Part shown: positions 12,401-24,860 of the stretch, piece by piece
Position numbering within the stretch: the stretch's first letter is position 1
Layout: each line of letters opens with the position of its first letter
Source: Neodiprion pinetum
Taxonomy: Eukaryota; Arthropoda; Insecta; Hymenoptera; Diprionidae
Reading direction: 5' to 3'
Assembly (NCBI RefSeq): GCF_021155775.2
Contig: NC_060236.1
Span: forward strand, 13,813,290-13,877,289
Length of the DNA stretch: 64,000 bases
Program-made: the position numbers and the translations under genes
Notes under the pieces: generated by a model
The model's database searches: none
The model's input: the letters and a program-made list of their open reading frames with translations, nothing else
Told to the model about the DNA's origin: nothing

Positions 12401-13228
12401 AAATTTCTGGAAACGCCGGAAGCAATATTTAAAAAATCATCTAATCACGGGGTCGATCTGAAATTGATGAAAACACGAAATTGAATTTTTTAGCGTTCTC
12501 ACAGATCCTGGAAAAGGTTTGGATATTCTTCACCCCGAAGCGGATACACGGAAAAATGTTGCACGGCAATTGGTAGTTTTATAGACACTATTGCGTCAGA
12601 AAAATTCAAGAAAACCAATAATAGAGAGTGTTGAAATTAGCGAATTTGGCACGGAATGCCCCATACGTACATCTGAGAATAAATTAAATTGAGAAAAAAT
12701 ATAACGAAGAAAAAATGAACGTACGCAGTGTCCTCGCGAGGCGTCTGAGGCTCTGTCTTCCGTTTTCCTGGACGGCGTGTTCCACCGCTGCTCGGACTGG
12801 GCCATCCCGCACCGGCTTGATGCGCTGCTCTCGTGCCCGCTTCAGCACGCCGTGCTCCTGCTCCGTTGCCGCCAGCCTAGAGATGAAGTTTCGCATACTC
12901 GAATCATACATTGTTGCAAAGTTTCACAAGCATCGGCTTCTTGCAGGAAAAAAATCGACGTAGCCGACAGTTATGTCGCATAAATGTTTAAAATATATTA
13001 TTCAGGGCAATGCGCGCCAGCTGCATAGAGTTCTAGTGCAAATTAACACGATTATGCAATTCTGAAAATTATTTCATTGCGAACATCGTACCTTCGAAAA
13101 GACTGCCTCGACGGTGGCTGCCCGTCCTCCGGGAATCGCTCTCGGTACATCCTCGCCGATCCTGTAAAATTGTTCCCGGTCTCCGCCAGTATCCGATGCA
13201 TCCTGGTCGTCCGCACGTCCCTGTCCAT
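9471..13228 (-). CDS. Tc1/mariner transposase, DD41D (rosa-like), three exons, left-arm copy
   Basis: Exons on the minus strand are 13228-13092, 12876-12725 and 10255-9471, joined in frame to give 357 residues, the normal size for mariner-type transposases. Introns have GT..AG borders. Exons 1 and 2 encode a DUF4817-like N-terminus (MYRERFPEDGQPPSR) and a helix-turn-helix completed across the last junction (SLRRLARTL then QVPRESVRKIAREL). Exon 3 encodes the RNase-H-fold catalytic domain with D in FTDEALF, D in QQDGAPAH and D in DLTVCDF, with 41 residues between the last two. Those motifs define Tc1/mariner enzymes, which cut at the element ends and insert at TA. No frameshift or stop is seen. 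It is the mirror image of the copy at 19497-23254. The second intron (2.5 kb) holds a foldback element. Confidence 0.85.
10591..11980. mobile_element. Foldback element (MITE-like) in transposase intron 2, left arm
   Basis: This 1390-bp element is bounded by TA (10589-10590, 11981-11982), with ends reading TGGGCTATTCCGCGTCAACC inward. The two halves are inverted repeats of about 640 bp with a few percent divergence and a loop near 11240-11335. No coding capacity is seen. It is non-autonomous and its mobilising transposase is unknown. It lies on the intron side of both splice sites and so would not disrupt the protein. Confidence 0.8.
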
Positions 13229-13404
13229 CTTGATCTCTAATTTTCTAGTACAATTATTCTAACAATACAGCTACAGTAAATCAACGTTGGTAAGATTATT
13301 GGTAAAATAAAAATATTCTTTAACAGCTAACTACGCTACAGTTAAACGTGTAAAATTAACAATTATCACAACACTTCACGGTAACTTAACGATTATAAAC
13401 GTAA

Positions 13405-13902
13405 TGAGAATATTTAAACGATTGAAACTACGGGTAATGCAACGAATAAACGTGGCGATAATCTCGATTTTTTTTAAGTTTTGGTTGAAACTCGGATATT
13501 GGCTGGTGACGCTTCGAGCGAATCTTAGCGTCTGTTTGCTGAAATTAGCTCGAAACAATGCCAGATCTTCGATTGTCATTTACTACGCCTGACGCGCCGA
13601 GCTGCGTCTGTTGGTTATTTCACGAACTGTCGGACAGCAGCGTGTAATAACAAATGAATACATTCGGGATCGTACGATATCCTAATTATTGTAACCAACG
13701 GACGCAGCTCGACGCGTCAGGCGTATTAAATGACAATCGAAGATCTGGCATTGTTTCGCGCTAATTTCAGCAAACAGACGCTAAGATTCGCTCGAAGCAT
13801 CACCAACCGAAATCATAGTTTTACCCAAAACTTTCACAAAATCAAGATTATTGCCACGTTCATTCGTAGCATTACACGTATTTTTAATCGTTTAAATACA
13901 GG
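13405..13902. repeat. Imperfect inverted repeat upstream of the transposase gene, left arm
   Basis: The segment 13405-13630 pairs with 13690-13902 around a centre near 13655. Both halves carry TCGAAGATCTGGCAT.. on opposite strands and a GACGCGTCAGGCG / CGCCTGACGCGCC pair. The halves are clearly diverged (roughly 15% by eye in their 60-codon shadow frames). The right half stops abruptly at a TA followed by CAGGATGTCC, where another element is inserted. Confidence 0.7.
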
Positions 13903-16210
13903 ATGTCCCTAAATTGGTGGACACGGACCAGCCAGCGTGATACCTGACTCAAATCCAACCGAGAATTTCTTTGCCGCAAGCTCGTCCGACGCATAGTTTT
14001 TTAATTATAAACGATAGCGTTAGGCTAATCAGAGTGCACCATTTCATCTGGATTTGCCGCCACGGAAATTGCTGTTTTCTTCGTCTGGGTGAATTATTAT
14101 TTTTCGGTTACAAAGTAAATATCGGCACCCCCCTCTCTCCCTGTTGTACCCCTTCTCGAGCGCTGACCTCGGTATTGTTGCCGCGGCACACGCTGCCGGC
14201 CGCACACCCACGGACGCACACTCGTGTGTGTGAAACATAAGCGAATGCCCAGCTACACAATACTACGAAACACACATCTACGAGTGAAAATAAAAATAAA
14301 TCTCCAAATAAATCAGCGGATTTAAGATTTAATGTTACAAAACACTTCCAATCATCGATGTATGCATAAAACTAGAGATTTTAGACGGTTGATATGCCGT
14401 TAGGGTTCATAATTAGTCATTCAATCAATCTGAATTATGCTTTCCGAACATTTTTTGTGTCTTTGCAACATAATTTTTCCACTAGTTTGAAATTCATCAT
14501 TGACATCCGATTTTTCAATAATGCGAGGGAAAAATAACTCGCTGAATTGACGTGTCAATAGGTTTGTAAATCAGCTACGATTCACCTGAGTTGACACAAA
14601 ATAACTGAATAAATGAGAATTCACTGAATCACTAAAAATGATAACCGAAATCATCAGAATTATTTGAGATATAACTGAATTAGGAAGAGTTGTAATAAGT
14701 CAAGTTACTTTGAATAACTTTAGATTCGTGCCAAAATTTTATGTTTAGAGAGAAAAATAATTAAATTCAAATAAAAAAGTAATTTTAAATCAGGAAGAAG
14801 AAAATTTCCAAATACCTGAATTCAAATGAAGCAATTTGAATTTAATAAATCTATCCGAATTTGAGGAAAAATAATAATTATTATTTGGAATAGAAAAATG
14901 AAGTCGAATTACATGAATAAATTCAATTGATTCAACTAAAAAAAATATGGTGTCATTCAAATTCCCAGTTATTTCCTCGTCGATTCATTGTGGGTCTGGA
15001 GTGGTAAGTAACGTTGAAATTGTTGAGATCAATGCTAGTGATGGCCACTTATCTGAGAATAATCGATGTATCGATTAATCGATTTAAACAAAATAATCGG
15101 ACACGGTTCCATTGAATTGGTAAAAATTGATCAATTTGGTACATTTCTGCGTGCAGTCTTAATATCAGAAGAGATACACTCAGCAAAAGAATTAAAGGAA
15201 CAGTAGGATTTCTAACTTTTTTCAGTGATTTTTGAAGAGCTGTAACTTGGTGAAAAATAGTCGAATCGTAAAAAACCAAGAAGCATTTCGAAGCTTGAAA
15301 CGTCTAGTTTGAAATCCTCATCACTTATTTTTTTCTTAAACATCACGCTAAGTGTGACCCTCAGAAATAGCGCAAGGCGAAATTCCTCACAATTTCTGTC
15401 TTTTTCAAAAGCGTGCACGAGCTCAAAAAAATTTTTCACCGCTTTGTCAATATTGGATTCATCTAGCCTGATTCTTCAGCTTCAAAACGATCGGTTTTGA
15501 ACCTCTGTACGACCATTTGTCGTTGAGATATTGGCGTATGAACAAAAAAGGAGCTCTTTTCGTTGATCATCAATATCTCATGAACTAATGATCCCACAGC
15601 AAGCTGAACCTGAGTTCCGTGAACGGTAAGAAACGCTCTCAAAGTACGTTCGATAACTTAGTGCAAGATATTTTTTTTTCTAATCTCATTGTTCATCTGA
15701 AAAGGTACAAACAAATCGGTTTCTTCTTTAGTTTGGAAAATCCACGTCAACTTTACAAATATTGCGAAAATGACTCATGTTTCCAGGTTTTTTTTTAGTT
15801 CAATACATGCCTAAAAACCCCTCGAAATTTAAAATTGATCGGCTGAACCGTAATTGTTGACCGAACCGTCAAAGTTTTATTAAAAATTAAAGGAACATTT
15901 TTGTTTTTCCTTAGATGGCAAATAATGATGATTAAAGTGGAAAAATGACTATTCCGTTATTTTTCTTCACAATTTCCCAACAAGTACGCTTTAAATCTTG
16001 GACAAAGAGAGAAATTTGAAATTTTATTTTTCTTTAGTTTTTCAAAATTCTAAATCTTTTTTTTTCAGATTTCAACAAAAATTGTGTTCTTTTGCTTCCA
16101 ATTATTCATGAACGATGTTTCAAATACTCGAACTTTTTTTAAATTGTCAAGAAAATCGTTTTCACGCAATTTTCCCAAAAATGACTATTCCGTTATTTTT
16201 CTTCACAATT
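13903..16210 (+). mobile_element. Half of a Tc1/mariner-type element truncated by the palindrome axis, left arm
   Basis: After the TA at 13901-13902 the sequence reads CAGGATGTCCCTAAATTGG, a start like that of the outer termini (CAGGGTGACC). No matching opposite end exists in this arm; the only partner is the mirror copy ending at 18822. The simplest reading is that an element inserted here before the inverted duplication, and the axis fell inside it. The 2.3 kb contains no gene I can recognise; short frames at 15049-15500 are not convincing. Confidence 0.5.
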
Positions 16211-16412
16211 TCCCAACAAGTACGCTTTAAATCTTGGACAAAGAGAGAAATTTGAAATTTTATTTTTCTTTAGTTTTTCAAAATTCTAAATCTTTTTTTT
16301 TTCAGATTTCAACAAAAATTGTGTTCTTTTGCTTCCAATTATTCATGAACGATGTTTCAAATACTCGAACTTTTTTTAAATTGTCAAGAAAATCGTTTTC
16401 ACGCAATTTTCC
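15941..16412. repeat. Tandem duplication of a 236-bp segment at the palindrome core
   Basis: 15941-16176 and 16177-16412 are direct copies starting AAAAATGACTATTCCG, differing mainly in a T-run length. The right arm has only one inverted full copy (about 16549-16784) plus the first 34 bases of the next. The second left copy is therefore mostly unpaired. Confidence 0.85.
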
Positions 16413-16514
16413 ACCGCCAGCATTAGCATTACCCAAAGCGTGCCGCGTGGAGGTTGCATGGTCGGATTTACGCTTCTCGTCTGTCTGTCTGTCCGTCTGT
16501 CCGTCTATCCGCAT
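16211..16514. other. Unpaired core (spacer) of the giant palindrome
   Basis: Pairing between the arms stops at 16210/16515. The 304-bp core consists of the rest of the second 236-bp copy (16211-16412) and about 100 bp of unique, GC-richer DNA that ends in a TCTG/TCCG tetranucleotide run (about 16478-16508). No gene is present; the 102- and 109-codon frames across it are not supported. Confidence 0.85.
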
Positions 16515-18822
16515 AATTGTGAAGAAAAATAACGGAATAGTCATTTTTGGGAAAATTGCGTGAAAACGATTTTCTTGACAATTTAAAAAAAGTTCGAGTA
16601 TTTGAAACATCGTTCATGAATAATTGGAAGCAAAAGAACACAATTTTTGTTGAAATCTGAAAAAAAAAGATTTAGAATTTTGAAAAACTAAAGAAAAATA
16701 AAATTTCAAATTTCTCTCTTTGTCCAAGATTTAAAGCGTACTTGTTGGGAAATTGTGAAGAAAAATAACGGAATAGTCATTTTTCCACTTTAATCATCAT
16801 TATTTGCCATCTAAGGAAAAACAAAAATGTTCCTTTAATTTTTAATAAAACTTTGACGGTTCGGTCAACAATTACGGTTCAGCCGATCAATTTTAAATTT
16901 CGAGGGGTTTTTAGGCATGTATTGAACTAAAAAAAAACCTGGAAACATGAGTCATTTTCGCAATATTTGTAAAGTTGACGTGGATTTTCCAAACTAAAGA
17001 AGAAACCGATTTGTTTGTACCTTTTCAGATGAACAATGAGATTAGAAAAAAAAATATCTTGCACTAAGTTATCGAACGTACTTTGAGAGCGTTTCTTACC
17101 GTTCACGGAACTCAGGTTCAGCTTGCTGTGGGATCATTAGTTCATGAGATATTGATGATCAACGAAAAGAGCTCCTTTTTTGTTCATACGCCAATATCTC
17201 AACGACAAATGGTCGTACAGAGGTTCAAAACCGATCGTTTTGAAGCTGAAGAATCAGGCTAGATGAATCCAATATTGACAAAGCGGTGAAAAATTTTTTT
17301 GAGCTCGTGCACGCTTTTGAAAAAGACAGAAATTGTGAGGAATTTCGCCTTGCGCTATTTCTGAGGGTCACACTTAGCGTGATGTTTAAGAAAAAAATAA
17401 GTGATGAGGATTTCAAACTAGACGTTTCAAGCTTCGAAATGCTTCTTGGTTTTTTACGATTCGACTATTTTTCACCAAGTTACAGCTCTTCAAAAATCAC
17501 TGAAAAAAGTTAGAAATCCTACTGTTCCTTTAATTCTTTTGCTGAGTGTATCTCTTCTGATATTAAGACTGCACGCAGAAATGTACCAAATTGATCAATT
17601 TTTACCAATTCAATGGAACCGTGTCCGATTATTTTGTTTAAATCGATTAATCGATACATCGATTATTCTCAGATAAGTGGCCATCACTAGCATTGATCTC
17701 AACAATTTCAACGTTACTTACCACTCCAGACCCACAATGAATCGACGAGGAAATAACTGGGAATTTGAATGACACCATATTTTTTTTAGTTGAATCAATT
17801 GAATTTATTCATGTAATTCGACTTCATTTTTCTATTCCAAATAATAATTATTATTTTTCCTCAAATTCGGATAGATTTATTAAATTCAAATTGCTTCATT
17901 TGAATTCAGGTATTTGGAAATTTTCTTCTTCCTGATTTAAAATTACTTTTTTATTTGAATTTAATTATTTTTCTCTCTAAACATAAAATTTTGGCACGAA
18001 TCTAAAGTTATTCAAAGTAACTTGACTTATTACAACTCTTCCTAATTCAGTTATATCTCAAATAATTCTGATGATTTCGGTTATCATTTTTAGTGATTCA
18101 GTGAATTCTCATTTATTCAGTTATTTTGTGTCAACTCAGGTGAATCGTAGCTGATTTACAAACCTATTGACACGTCAATTCAGCGAGTTATTTTTCCCTC
18201 GCATTATTGAAAAATCGGATGTCAATGATGAATTTCAAACTAGTGGAAAAATTATGTTGCAAAGACACAAAAAATGTTCGGAAAGCATAATTCAGATTGA
18301 TTGAATGACTAATTATGAACCCTAACGGCATATCAACCGTCTAAAATCTCTAGTTTTATGCATACATCGATGATTGGAAGTGTTTTGTAACATTAAATCT
18401 TAAATCCGCTGATTTATTTGGAGATTTATTTTTATTTTCACTCGTAGATGTGTGTTTCGTAGTATTGTGTAGCTGGGCATTCGCTTATGTTTCACACACA
18501 CGAGTGTGCGTCCGTGGGTGTGCGGCCGGCAGCGTGTGCCGCGGCAACAATACCGAGGTCAGCGCTCGAGAAGGGGTACAACAGGGAGAGAGGGGGGTGC
18601 CGATATTTACTTTGTAACCGAAAAATAATAATTCACCCAGACGAAGAAAACAGCAATTTCCGTGGCGGCAAATCCAGATGAAATGGTGCACTCTGATTAG
18701 CCTAACGCTATCGTTTATAATTAAAAAACTATGCGTCGGACGAGCTTGCGGCAAAGAAATTCTCGGTTGGATTTGAGTCAGGTATCACGCTGGCTGGTCC
18801 GTGTCCACCAATTTAGGGACAT
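16515..18822 (-). mobile_element. Half of a Tc1/mariner-type element, right-arm mirror copy
   Basis: Mirror of 13903-16210. It ends with the complement of CAGGATGTCCC followed by TA at 18823-18824. Taken together, 13903-18822 looks like a 4.9-kb palindromic element with matching ends, but this follows automatically from the large inverted duplication. Confidence 0.5.
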
Positions 18823-19320
18823 CCTGTATTTAAACGATTAAAAATACGTGTAATGCTACGAATGAACGTGGCAATAATCTTGATTTTGTGAAAGTTTTGG
18901 GTAAAACTATGATTTCGGTTGGTGATGCTTCGAGCGAATCTTAGCGTCTGTTTGCTGAAATTAGCGCGAAACAATGCCAGATCTTCGATTGTCATTTAAT
19001 ACGCCTGACGCGTCGAGCTGCGTCCGTTGGTTACAATAATTAGGATATCGTACGATCCCGAATGTATTCATTTGTTATTACACGCTGCTGTCCGACAGTT
19101 CGTGAAATAACCAACAGACGCAGCTCGGCGCGTCAGGCGTAGTAAATGACAATCGAAGATCTGGCATTGTTTCGAGCTAATTTCAGCAAACAGACGCTAA
19201 GATTCGCTCGAAGCGTCACCAGCCAATATCCGAGTTTCAACCAAAACTTAAAAAAAATCGAGATTATCGCCACGTTTATTCGTTGCATTACCCGTAGTTT
19301 CAATCGTTTAAATATTCTCA
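18823..19320. repeat. Imperfect inverted repeat upstream of the transposase gene, right arm
   Basis: Mirror of 13405-13902. It lies between the half-element and the first exon of the transposase at 19497, so it may form the 5' leader or promoter region of that gene. Confidence 0.7.
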
Positions 19321-19496
19321 TTACGTTTATAATCGTTAAGTTACCGTGAAGTGTTGTGATAATTGTTAATTTTACACGTTTAACTGTAGCGTAGTTAGCT
19401 GTTAAAGAATATTTTTATTTTACCAATAATCTTACCAACGTTGATTTACTGTAGCTGTATTGTTAGAATAATTGTACTAGAAAATTAGAGATCAAG

Positions 19497-22400
19497 ATGG
19501 ACAGGGACGTGCGGACGACCAGGATGCATCGGATACTGGCGGAGACCGGGAACAATTTTACAGGATCGGCGAGGATGTACCGAGAGCGATTCCCGGAGGA
19601 CGGGCAGCCACCGTCGAGGCAGTCTTTTCGAAGGTACGATGTTCGCAATGAAATAATTTTCAGAATTGCATAATCGTGTTAATTTGCACTAGAACTCTAT
19701 GCAGCTGGCGCGCATTGCCCTGAATAATATATTTTAAACATTTATGCGACATAACTGTCGGCTACGTCGATTTTTTTCCTGCAAGAAGCCGATGCTTGTG
19801 AAACTTTGCAACAATGTATGATTCGAGTATGCGAAACTTCATCTCTAGGCTGGCGGCAACGGAGCAGGAGCACGGCGTGCTGAAGCGGGCACGAGAGCAG
19901 CGCATCAAGCCGGTGCGGGATGGCCCAGTCCGAGCAGCGGTGGAACACGCCGTCCAGGAAAACGGAAGACAGAGCCTCAGACGCCTCGCGAGGACACTGC
20001 GTACGTTCATTTTTTCTTCGTTATATTTTTTCTCAATTTAATTTATTCTCAGATGTACGTATGGGGCATTCCGTGCCAAATTCGCTAATTTCAACACTCT
20101 CTATTATTGGTTTTCTTGAATTTTTCTGACGCAATAGTGTCTATAAAACTACCAATTGCCGTGCAACATTTTTCCGTGTATCCGCTTCGGGGTGAAGAAT
20201 ATCCAAACCTTTTCCAGGATCTGTGAGAACGCTAAAAAATTCAATTTCGTGTTTTCATCAATTTCAGATCGACCCCGTGATTAGATGATTTTTTAAATAT
20301 TGCTTCCGGCGTTTCCAGAAATTTCCAACTGACCAGAATTAACCGTATTTTAGTTATTCGAATTAAAATCAATGGTGCGCGGGCAACCTGAACTGTTCGT
20401 TTCATGCGAGGGGGAAATAATTCGAGATTTGAGTAACACGGTAATTGTTTGAGTTGAATTAATCTGAATAAATTAATGTGATTTAACTTAATTTTCTTAT
20501 TTGAAATCAATTCTTTCAAGTGAGGTAGATTCATATGATTCAACTTGATTCGTTTCGATTCATAAATTTCAATTCTTGATAATTCACGCTAATTCAAGTG
20601 AGGTTGAAAAGTTTTGAATTCGTTCTATCGCATTTCCAATTAATTCAAATTATTTTTCTTAACTCTACTTCATTTCACATTTTTATTTAATTTTTACTCT
20701 CTGTAAACATATAATTCTGGCATGAACCCAAAGTTATTTGAATATGGGCTATTCCGCGTCAACCGAATCACTCATGTCTGAGATATTTTTTAATTTGACA
20801 TGTGGATTATGTGGGAGAAGTTAGATTTTTGTGCCAAAGCGCGAATCTCATAATGCAAAATTCGATTTTTTATTAACAATAACAAATTAGACTCCCATTT
20901 TTTTCAAAAATTCATAACTTTGGCAAAAAATTAGATACAATATATTTTTTTTTCAAATTACGCGGAAAGCTCCATAGAATTTAAAAAAAAATACGAAACG
21001 GTAAAAAAAAGTTGTTATCAATTGTTTATTTGACAATTAATTTTTCAAAGATTTTTAAAACAGTGACTGACACGATCAAAAAATTTTTTTATAATTCTGA
21101 CATGTTCCTTGAACTGTACTACAACCTGTGAATCAATTCCAGACTTTAGTTTTTCTTCGTTTTCGAGTAAAAAATCATTAAAGGTGTCGATGCGCATGAA
21201 ATTGCGGCGCGCCGAGTCTCTACGTATTGGCGGGCGGCCGGTTGCCGTCCACCGCTACCCCGCGGTGGCCTCGTAGCGTTATTTTAGAGTCATTTTCACA
21301 ATGTAGGACATGATTGCAGAATCTGAAAAAAATACTGTAGCTTCACAAGGCCTGCTCAAAGCGATAAGTGAAGTTTCAGGAATGTGTTTTTCACCGTTTT
21401 TTTATTACAGAGATTCAAAATAACGGTTACACACCATGAAAGGGCACATAAATGATAATAATTACATGACTTGCTACTTATTTTAAAATAAAAACACATT
21501 CTTGAAACTTCACTTATCGCTTTGAGCAGGCCTTGTGAAGGTACAGTATTTTTTTCAGATTCTCCAATCGTGTCCTACATCGTGAAAATGACTGAAATAA
21601 CCCTGCGACGCCACCGCGGTGTAGCGGTGGACGGCAACCGGCCGCCCGCCATTACGTAGAGACTCGGCGCGCCGCAATTTCATGCGCATCGACACCTTTA
21701 ATGATTTTTAACTCGAAAACGAAAAAAAACACCTCTCTGGAATTAATTCACAGGTTGTAGTACAGTTCAAGGAACATGTCGGAATTTAAAAAAAATTTTT
21801 TGATCGTGTCAGTCACTGTTTTAAAAATCTTTGAAAAATTAATTGTTAAATAAACAATTGATAACAACTTTTTTTTACCGTTTCGTATTTTTTTTAAATT
21901 CTATGGAGCTTTCCGCGTAATTTGAAAAAAAAATATATTGTATCTAATTCTTTGCCAAGGTTATGAATTTTTGAAAAAAATGGGAGTCTAATTTGTTATT
22001 GTTAATAAAAAATCGAATTTTGCATTATGAGATTCGCGCTTTGGCACAAGAATCTAACTTCTCCCACACAATCCACATGCCGAATTAAAAAAATATCTGA
22101 GAGATGACTGATCCGGTTGACGCGGAATAGCCCATATACTTGATTTAATTTTCCGTAATTCAGTTGTGTCTCAGTTAATTCTAAACATTTCAGTTATATT
22201 TAGTGATTCAGTTAATTCTCATTAATCAAGTTATTCTACATTCATCCAGGTGAATTGTAATTAAGCCGAAAATCCATTGACTCGTCAGTTCGGCGAGATA
22301 TTTCCCCGTCGGTTTGATGCGAAATTTTATTACCAAGTCATACCTCGTTCTGTTGGGTGAGATTTATTAGAGACGAGACAATCCTGGACACAAATTCAAC

Positions 22401-23254
22401 GTATATTTAGGGGTCAATGCGATAATTGTCTCTTCGTGCTTTCTAAAAGGAGTAATTAATTCCCTACAGAGGTTCCTCGAGAATCTGTGAGAAAAATCGC
22501 ACGCGAGCTGAACCGTCCGTTCAAGTACCAGCCGGTGCAAAAGCTGTGCCCAGGTGATGCCGAACGAAGACTGACGTACTGTCGCTGGGGACTGGAGCGT
22601 CTGCAGGAGGATCCCGATTTCTTCAGGAACGTGTGCTTCACGGACGAAGCGCTGTTCACGAACCTCGAACTCGTCAACAAGCAGAACTGTCGTTGGTGGG
22701 CTCCGGAAAACCCACACTGGATCGTCGAACAGGACAACCAGCACCGTTGGAAGCTCCACGTCTGGGTTGGAGTATTACAGGACAGGATCCTCGGGCCCAT
22801 TTTCCTCGACGGAAATCTCACGTCAGCCAAGTACACGACCGTACTCACCGAGGAACTCCCCCGCCTGATGGACGGAAACCCCATCCGTATGGACCAGGTT
22901 TGGTGGCAGCAGGACGGGGCCCCTGCCCACAACAGTAACGCGAACAAGGCAATCCTGGACGCCATGTTCCCGGAGCGCTGGATCGGTACGAGAGGTCCGG
23001 TTAGGTGGCCAGCGCGCTCACCAGATCTCACCGTCTGTGATTTCTGGTTCTGGAGTAGAGTCAAGGAAATCGTCTACGAACGGGCCCCCACAACAAAACA
23101 CGACATGCGCCACCGCCTCGCCGAAGCGTGTGCCGCTATTCCTGTTAGGGAGATGCAACGGGTGCGAGGGTCTATCCGGAAACGGCTCGCACTCACTGTC
23201 CAGCAGAACGGAGGGCACATCGAGCGTCTCCTCAGGCAACGGAACCAGGAATGA
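19497..23254 (+). CDS. Tc1/mariner transposase, DD41D (rosa-like), three exons, right-arm copy
   Basis: Exons are 19497-19633, 19849-20000 and 22470-23254 (137 + 152 + 785 nt = 357 codons plus stop). The first intron begins AAG|GTACGA and ends TCTCTAG|GC; the second begins CTGC|GTACGT and ends CCCTACAG|AG. Splicing rebuilds a DUF4817/helix-turn-helix DNA-binding region that no single open frame contains. In the last exon the catalytic triad is D53 (FTDEA), D143 (QQDGAPAH) and D185 (TVCDF), numbered from the ATG at 22487; 41 residues separate the last two, as in the rosa/DD41D group. All parts are intact. The protein of the left arm appears identical, so the pair may encode a functional enzyme in divergent copies whose 5' ends face each other. 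Confidence 0.87.
20745..22134. mobile_element. Foldback element (MITE-like) in transposase intron 2, right arm
   Basis: Mirror of 10591-11980, TA-flanked, with inverted arms of about 640 bp. It carries no coding sequence. Confidence 0.8.
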
Positions 23255-23444
23255 AATGTGAGATATGATTCTTTTTACAAATCTTCAATGATTGACAACG
23301 CGAAACTGTCATGAATTATTATTATTGTTATTCAGAGGGTTGAAAAAAAAATCCTCAGATGTGTGAAAATAGTATAACAGAAGTGGTGGGACGTCAAAAC
23401 TCTCTTCGTTTTCTACCGCACACAAAACTGTATATGATGTTTGA

Positions 23445-24565
23445 ATAACATAGGAATCGTTATCATCAAAAAGGCACCTCGTATTTTTCTTATTGTGCTG
23501 TTTAATGTTGAAAATAGGTTAGACGATAGTCCCGTGGGATCTCGAGGATAAGCAAGGTACGGCTGTCGGCGGACACGAAGAGCTGGCAAAATCAGACGTG
23601 AAACGCAAGACAAGTTTCTTTTTATTAAACGCTCGTATTAAACACTACAAAACTGTAATGATTGATTCTTATTGCGAAGAAATTTGAGCTTCAGCGTTTC
23701 TGTAATGCGAGAATGGTGTCACGAAAATCGTAAAAAGTCGAGTGCACATTCGTTTGTTTTTGATGCACGTTAAACTGCATCTGTAGTTTCAAAAATGTCA
23801 AATCTAATTTTATCAAAATATGTGCCTCGTATTTTTCTAATCCTCATATTTGATTCTCAAAAACAGATGCGACGACAGTTCCGTGTGGTGTGGACGACAG
23901 CTAGGAATGGCTTTTGGCGGACGATAACACAGAACGAGACGAGAAATGAAATGCAAGACAAGTTTCTTTCCATTAAACGCTCGTATTAAACACTACAAAA
24001 CTCTAATGATTGATTCTTATTGCGAAGAAATTTGAGCTTCAGCGTTTCTGTAACGCGAGAATAGTGTCACGAAAATCGTAAAAAGTCGAGTGTAAATTCG
24101 CTTGTTTTTGATGCACGTTAAAGTGCATCTGTAGTTTCAAAAATGTCAAATCAAATTTTATCAAAATATGTGCCTCGTATTTTTCTAATCCTCATATTTG
24201 ATTCTCAAAAACAGATGCGACGACAATTCCGTGTGGTGTGGACGACAGCTAGGAATGGCTTTTGGCGGACGGTAACACAGAACGAGACCAGAAATGAAAT
24301 ACAAGACAAGTTTCTTTTTACTACAGGCTCGTATTGAATACTACTGAACTCTAATGAATCTTATTCCAAATAAACCTGAGTTTCAGCGTTTCTGTAACGC
24401 GAGAATGGTGTCACGAAAATGGTGAAAAGTCTAGTTCACATCCGTTTGTTAGATTTAATTTTATCAAAATATTTGCCTCGTATTGTTCTAATCGTGATAT
24501 TTGATTCTCAAAAACAGGTACGACGACAGTTCCGTGGGGTGTGGACGACAGCAAGGAACGGTTTT
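23445..24565. repeat. 348-bp tandem repeat, about 3.3 copies, right arm
   Basis: Mirror of 8160-9280. It follows the transposase stop codon at 23254 by about 190 bp. Confidence 0.75.
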
Positions 24566-24860
24566 TGGTGGTGGTTTTAGTGGGTATCCTGTAAGGCGAG
24601 TCCCACACTCCTGGGAGTGACGGTACCCTACCTAGGGCGGTCCATAAAGGATTTCCCCACCGATTTGGCCATACGCAAAGAAAAAAAAAAAAAAAAAAAA
24701 AAAATAAATAAATAAGTAAATGAATGAATAAATAAATGAATGAATCAATGAATGAATCAATGAACGAATCAATGAATAAATAAATGAATGAATCAATGAA
24801 TAATTAAATCAATGAATGAATGAATGAATCAATAAATAATTAATAAATTAAATAATTAAA
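24566..24860 (+). mobile_element. 3' tail of a non-LTR retrotransposon or SINE, right arm
   Basis: Plus-strand copy of the segment at 7866-8160: GTGGTTTTAGTGGGTA, a CCTGGGAG-centred hairpin, then an A24 run from about 24681 and an AAATGAATG-type microsatellite. Family assignment is tentative. Confidence 0.45.

Larger units (their letters stand above)
5423..16210 (+). repeat. Left arm of the giant inverted repeat
   Basis: This arm is 10,788 bp and pairs with 16515-27302. Eight mismatches to the right arm fall in 5667-5984, and one more was seen at 7349. All other segments compared, including every open frame, were identical. From 5423 to about 7865 I see no gene; the short frames at 6331 and 7038 are mirrored in the other arm and resemble nothing I recognise. 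Confidence 0.9.

Noticed and set aside
15049..17676. Mirrored 63-76 codon frames near the core
   Set aside because: Both strands of the same segment are open, composition is AT-driven, and no motif or start context supports them.
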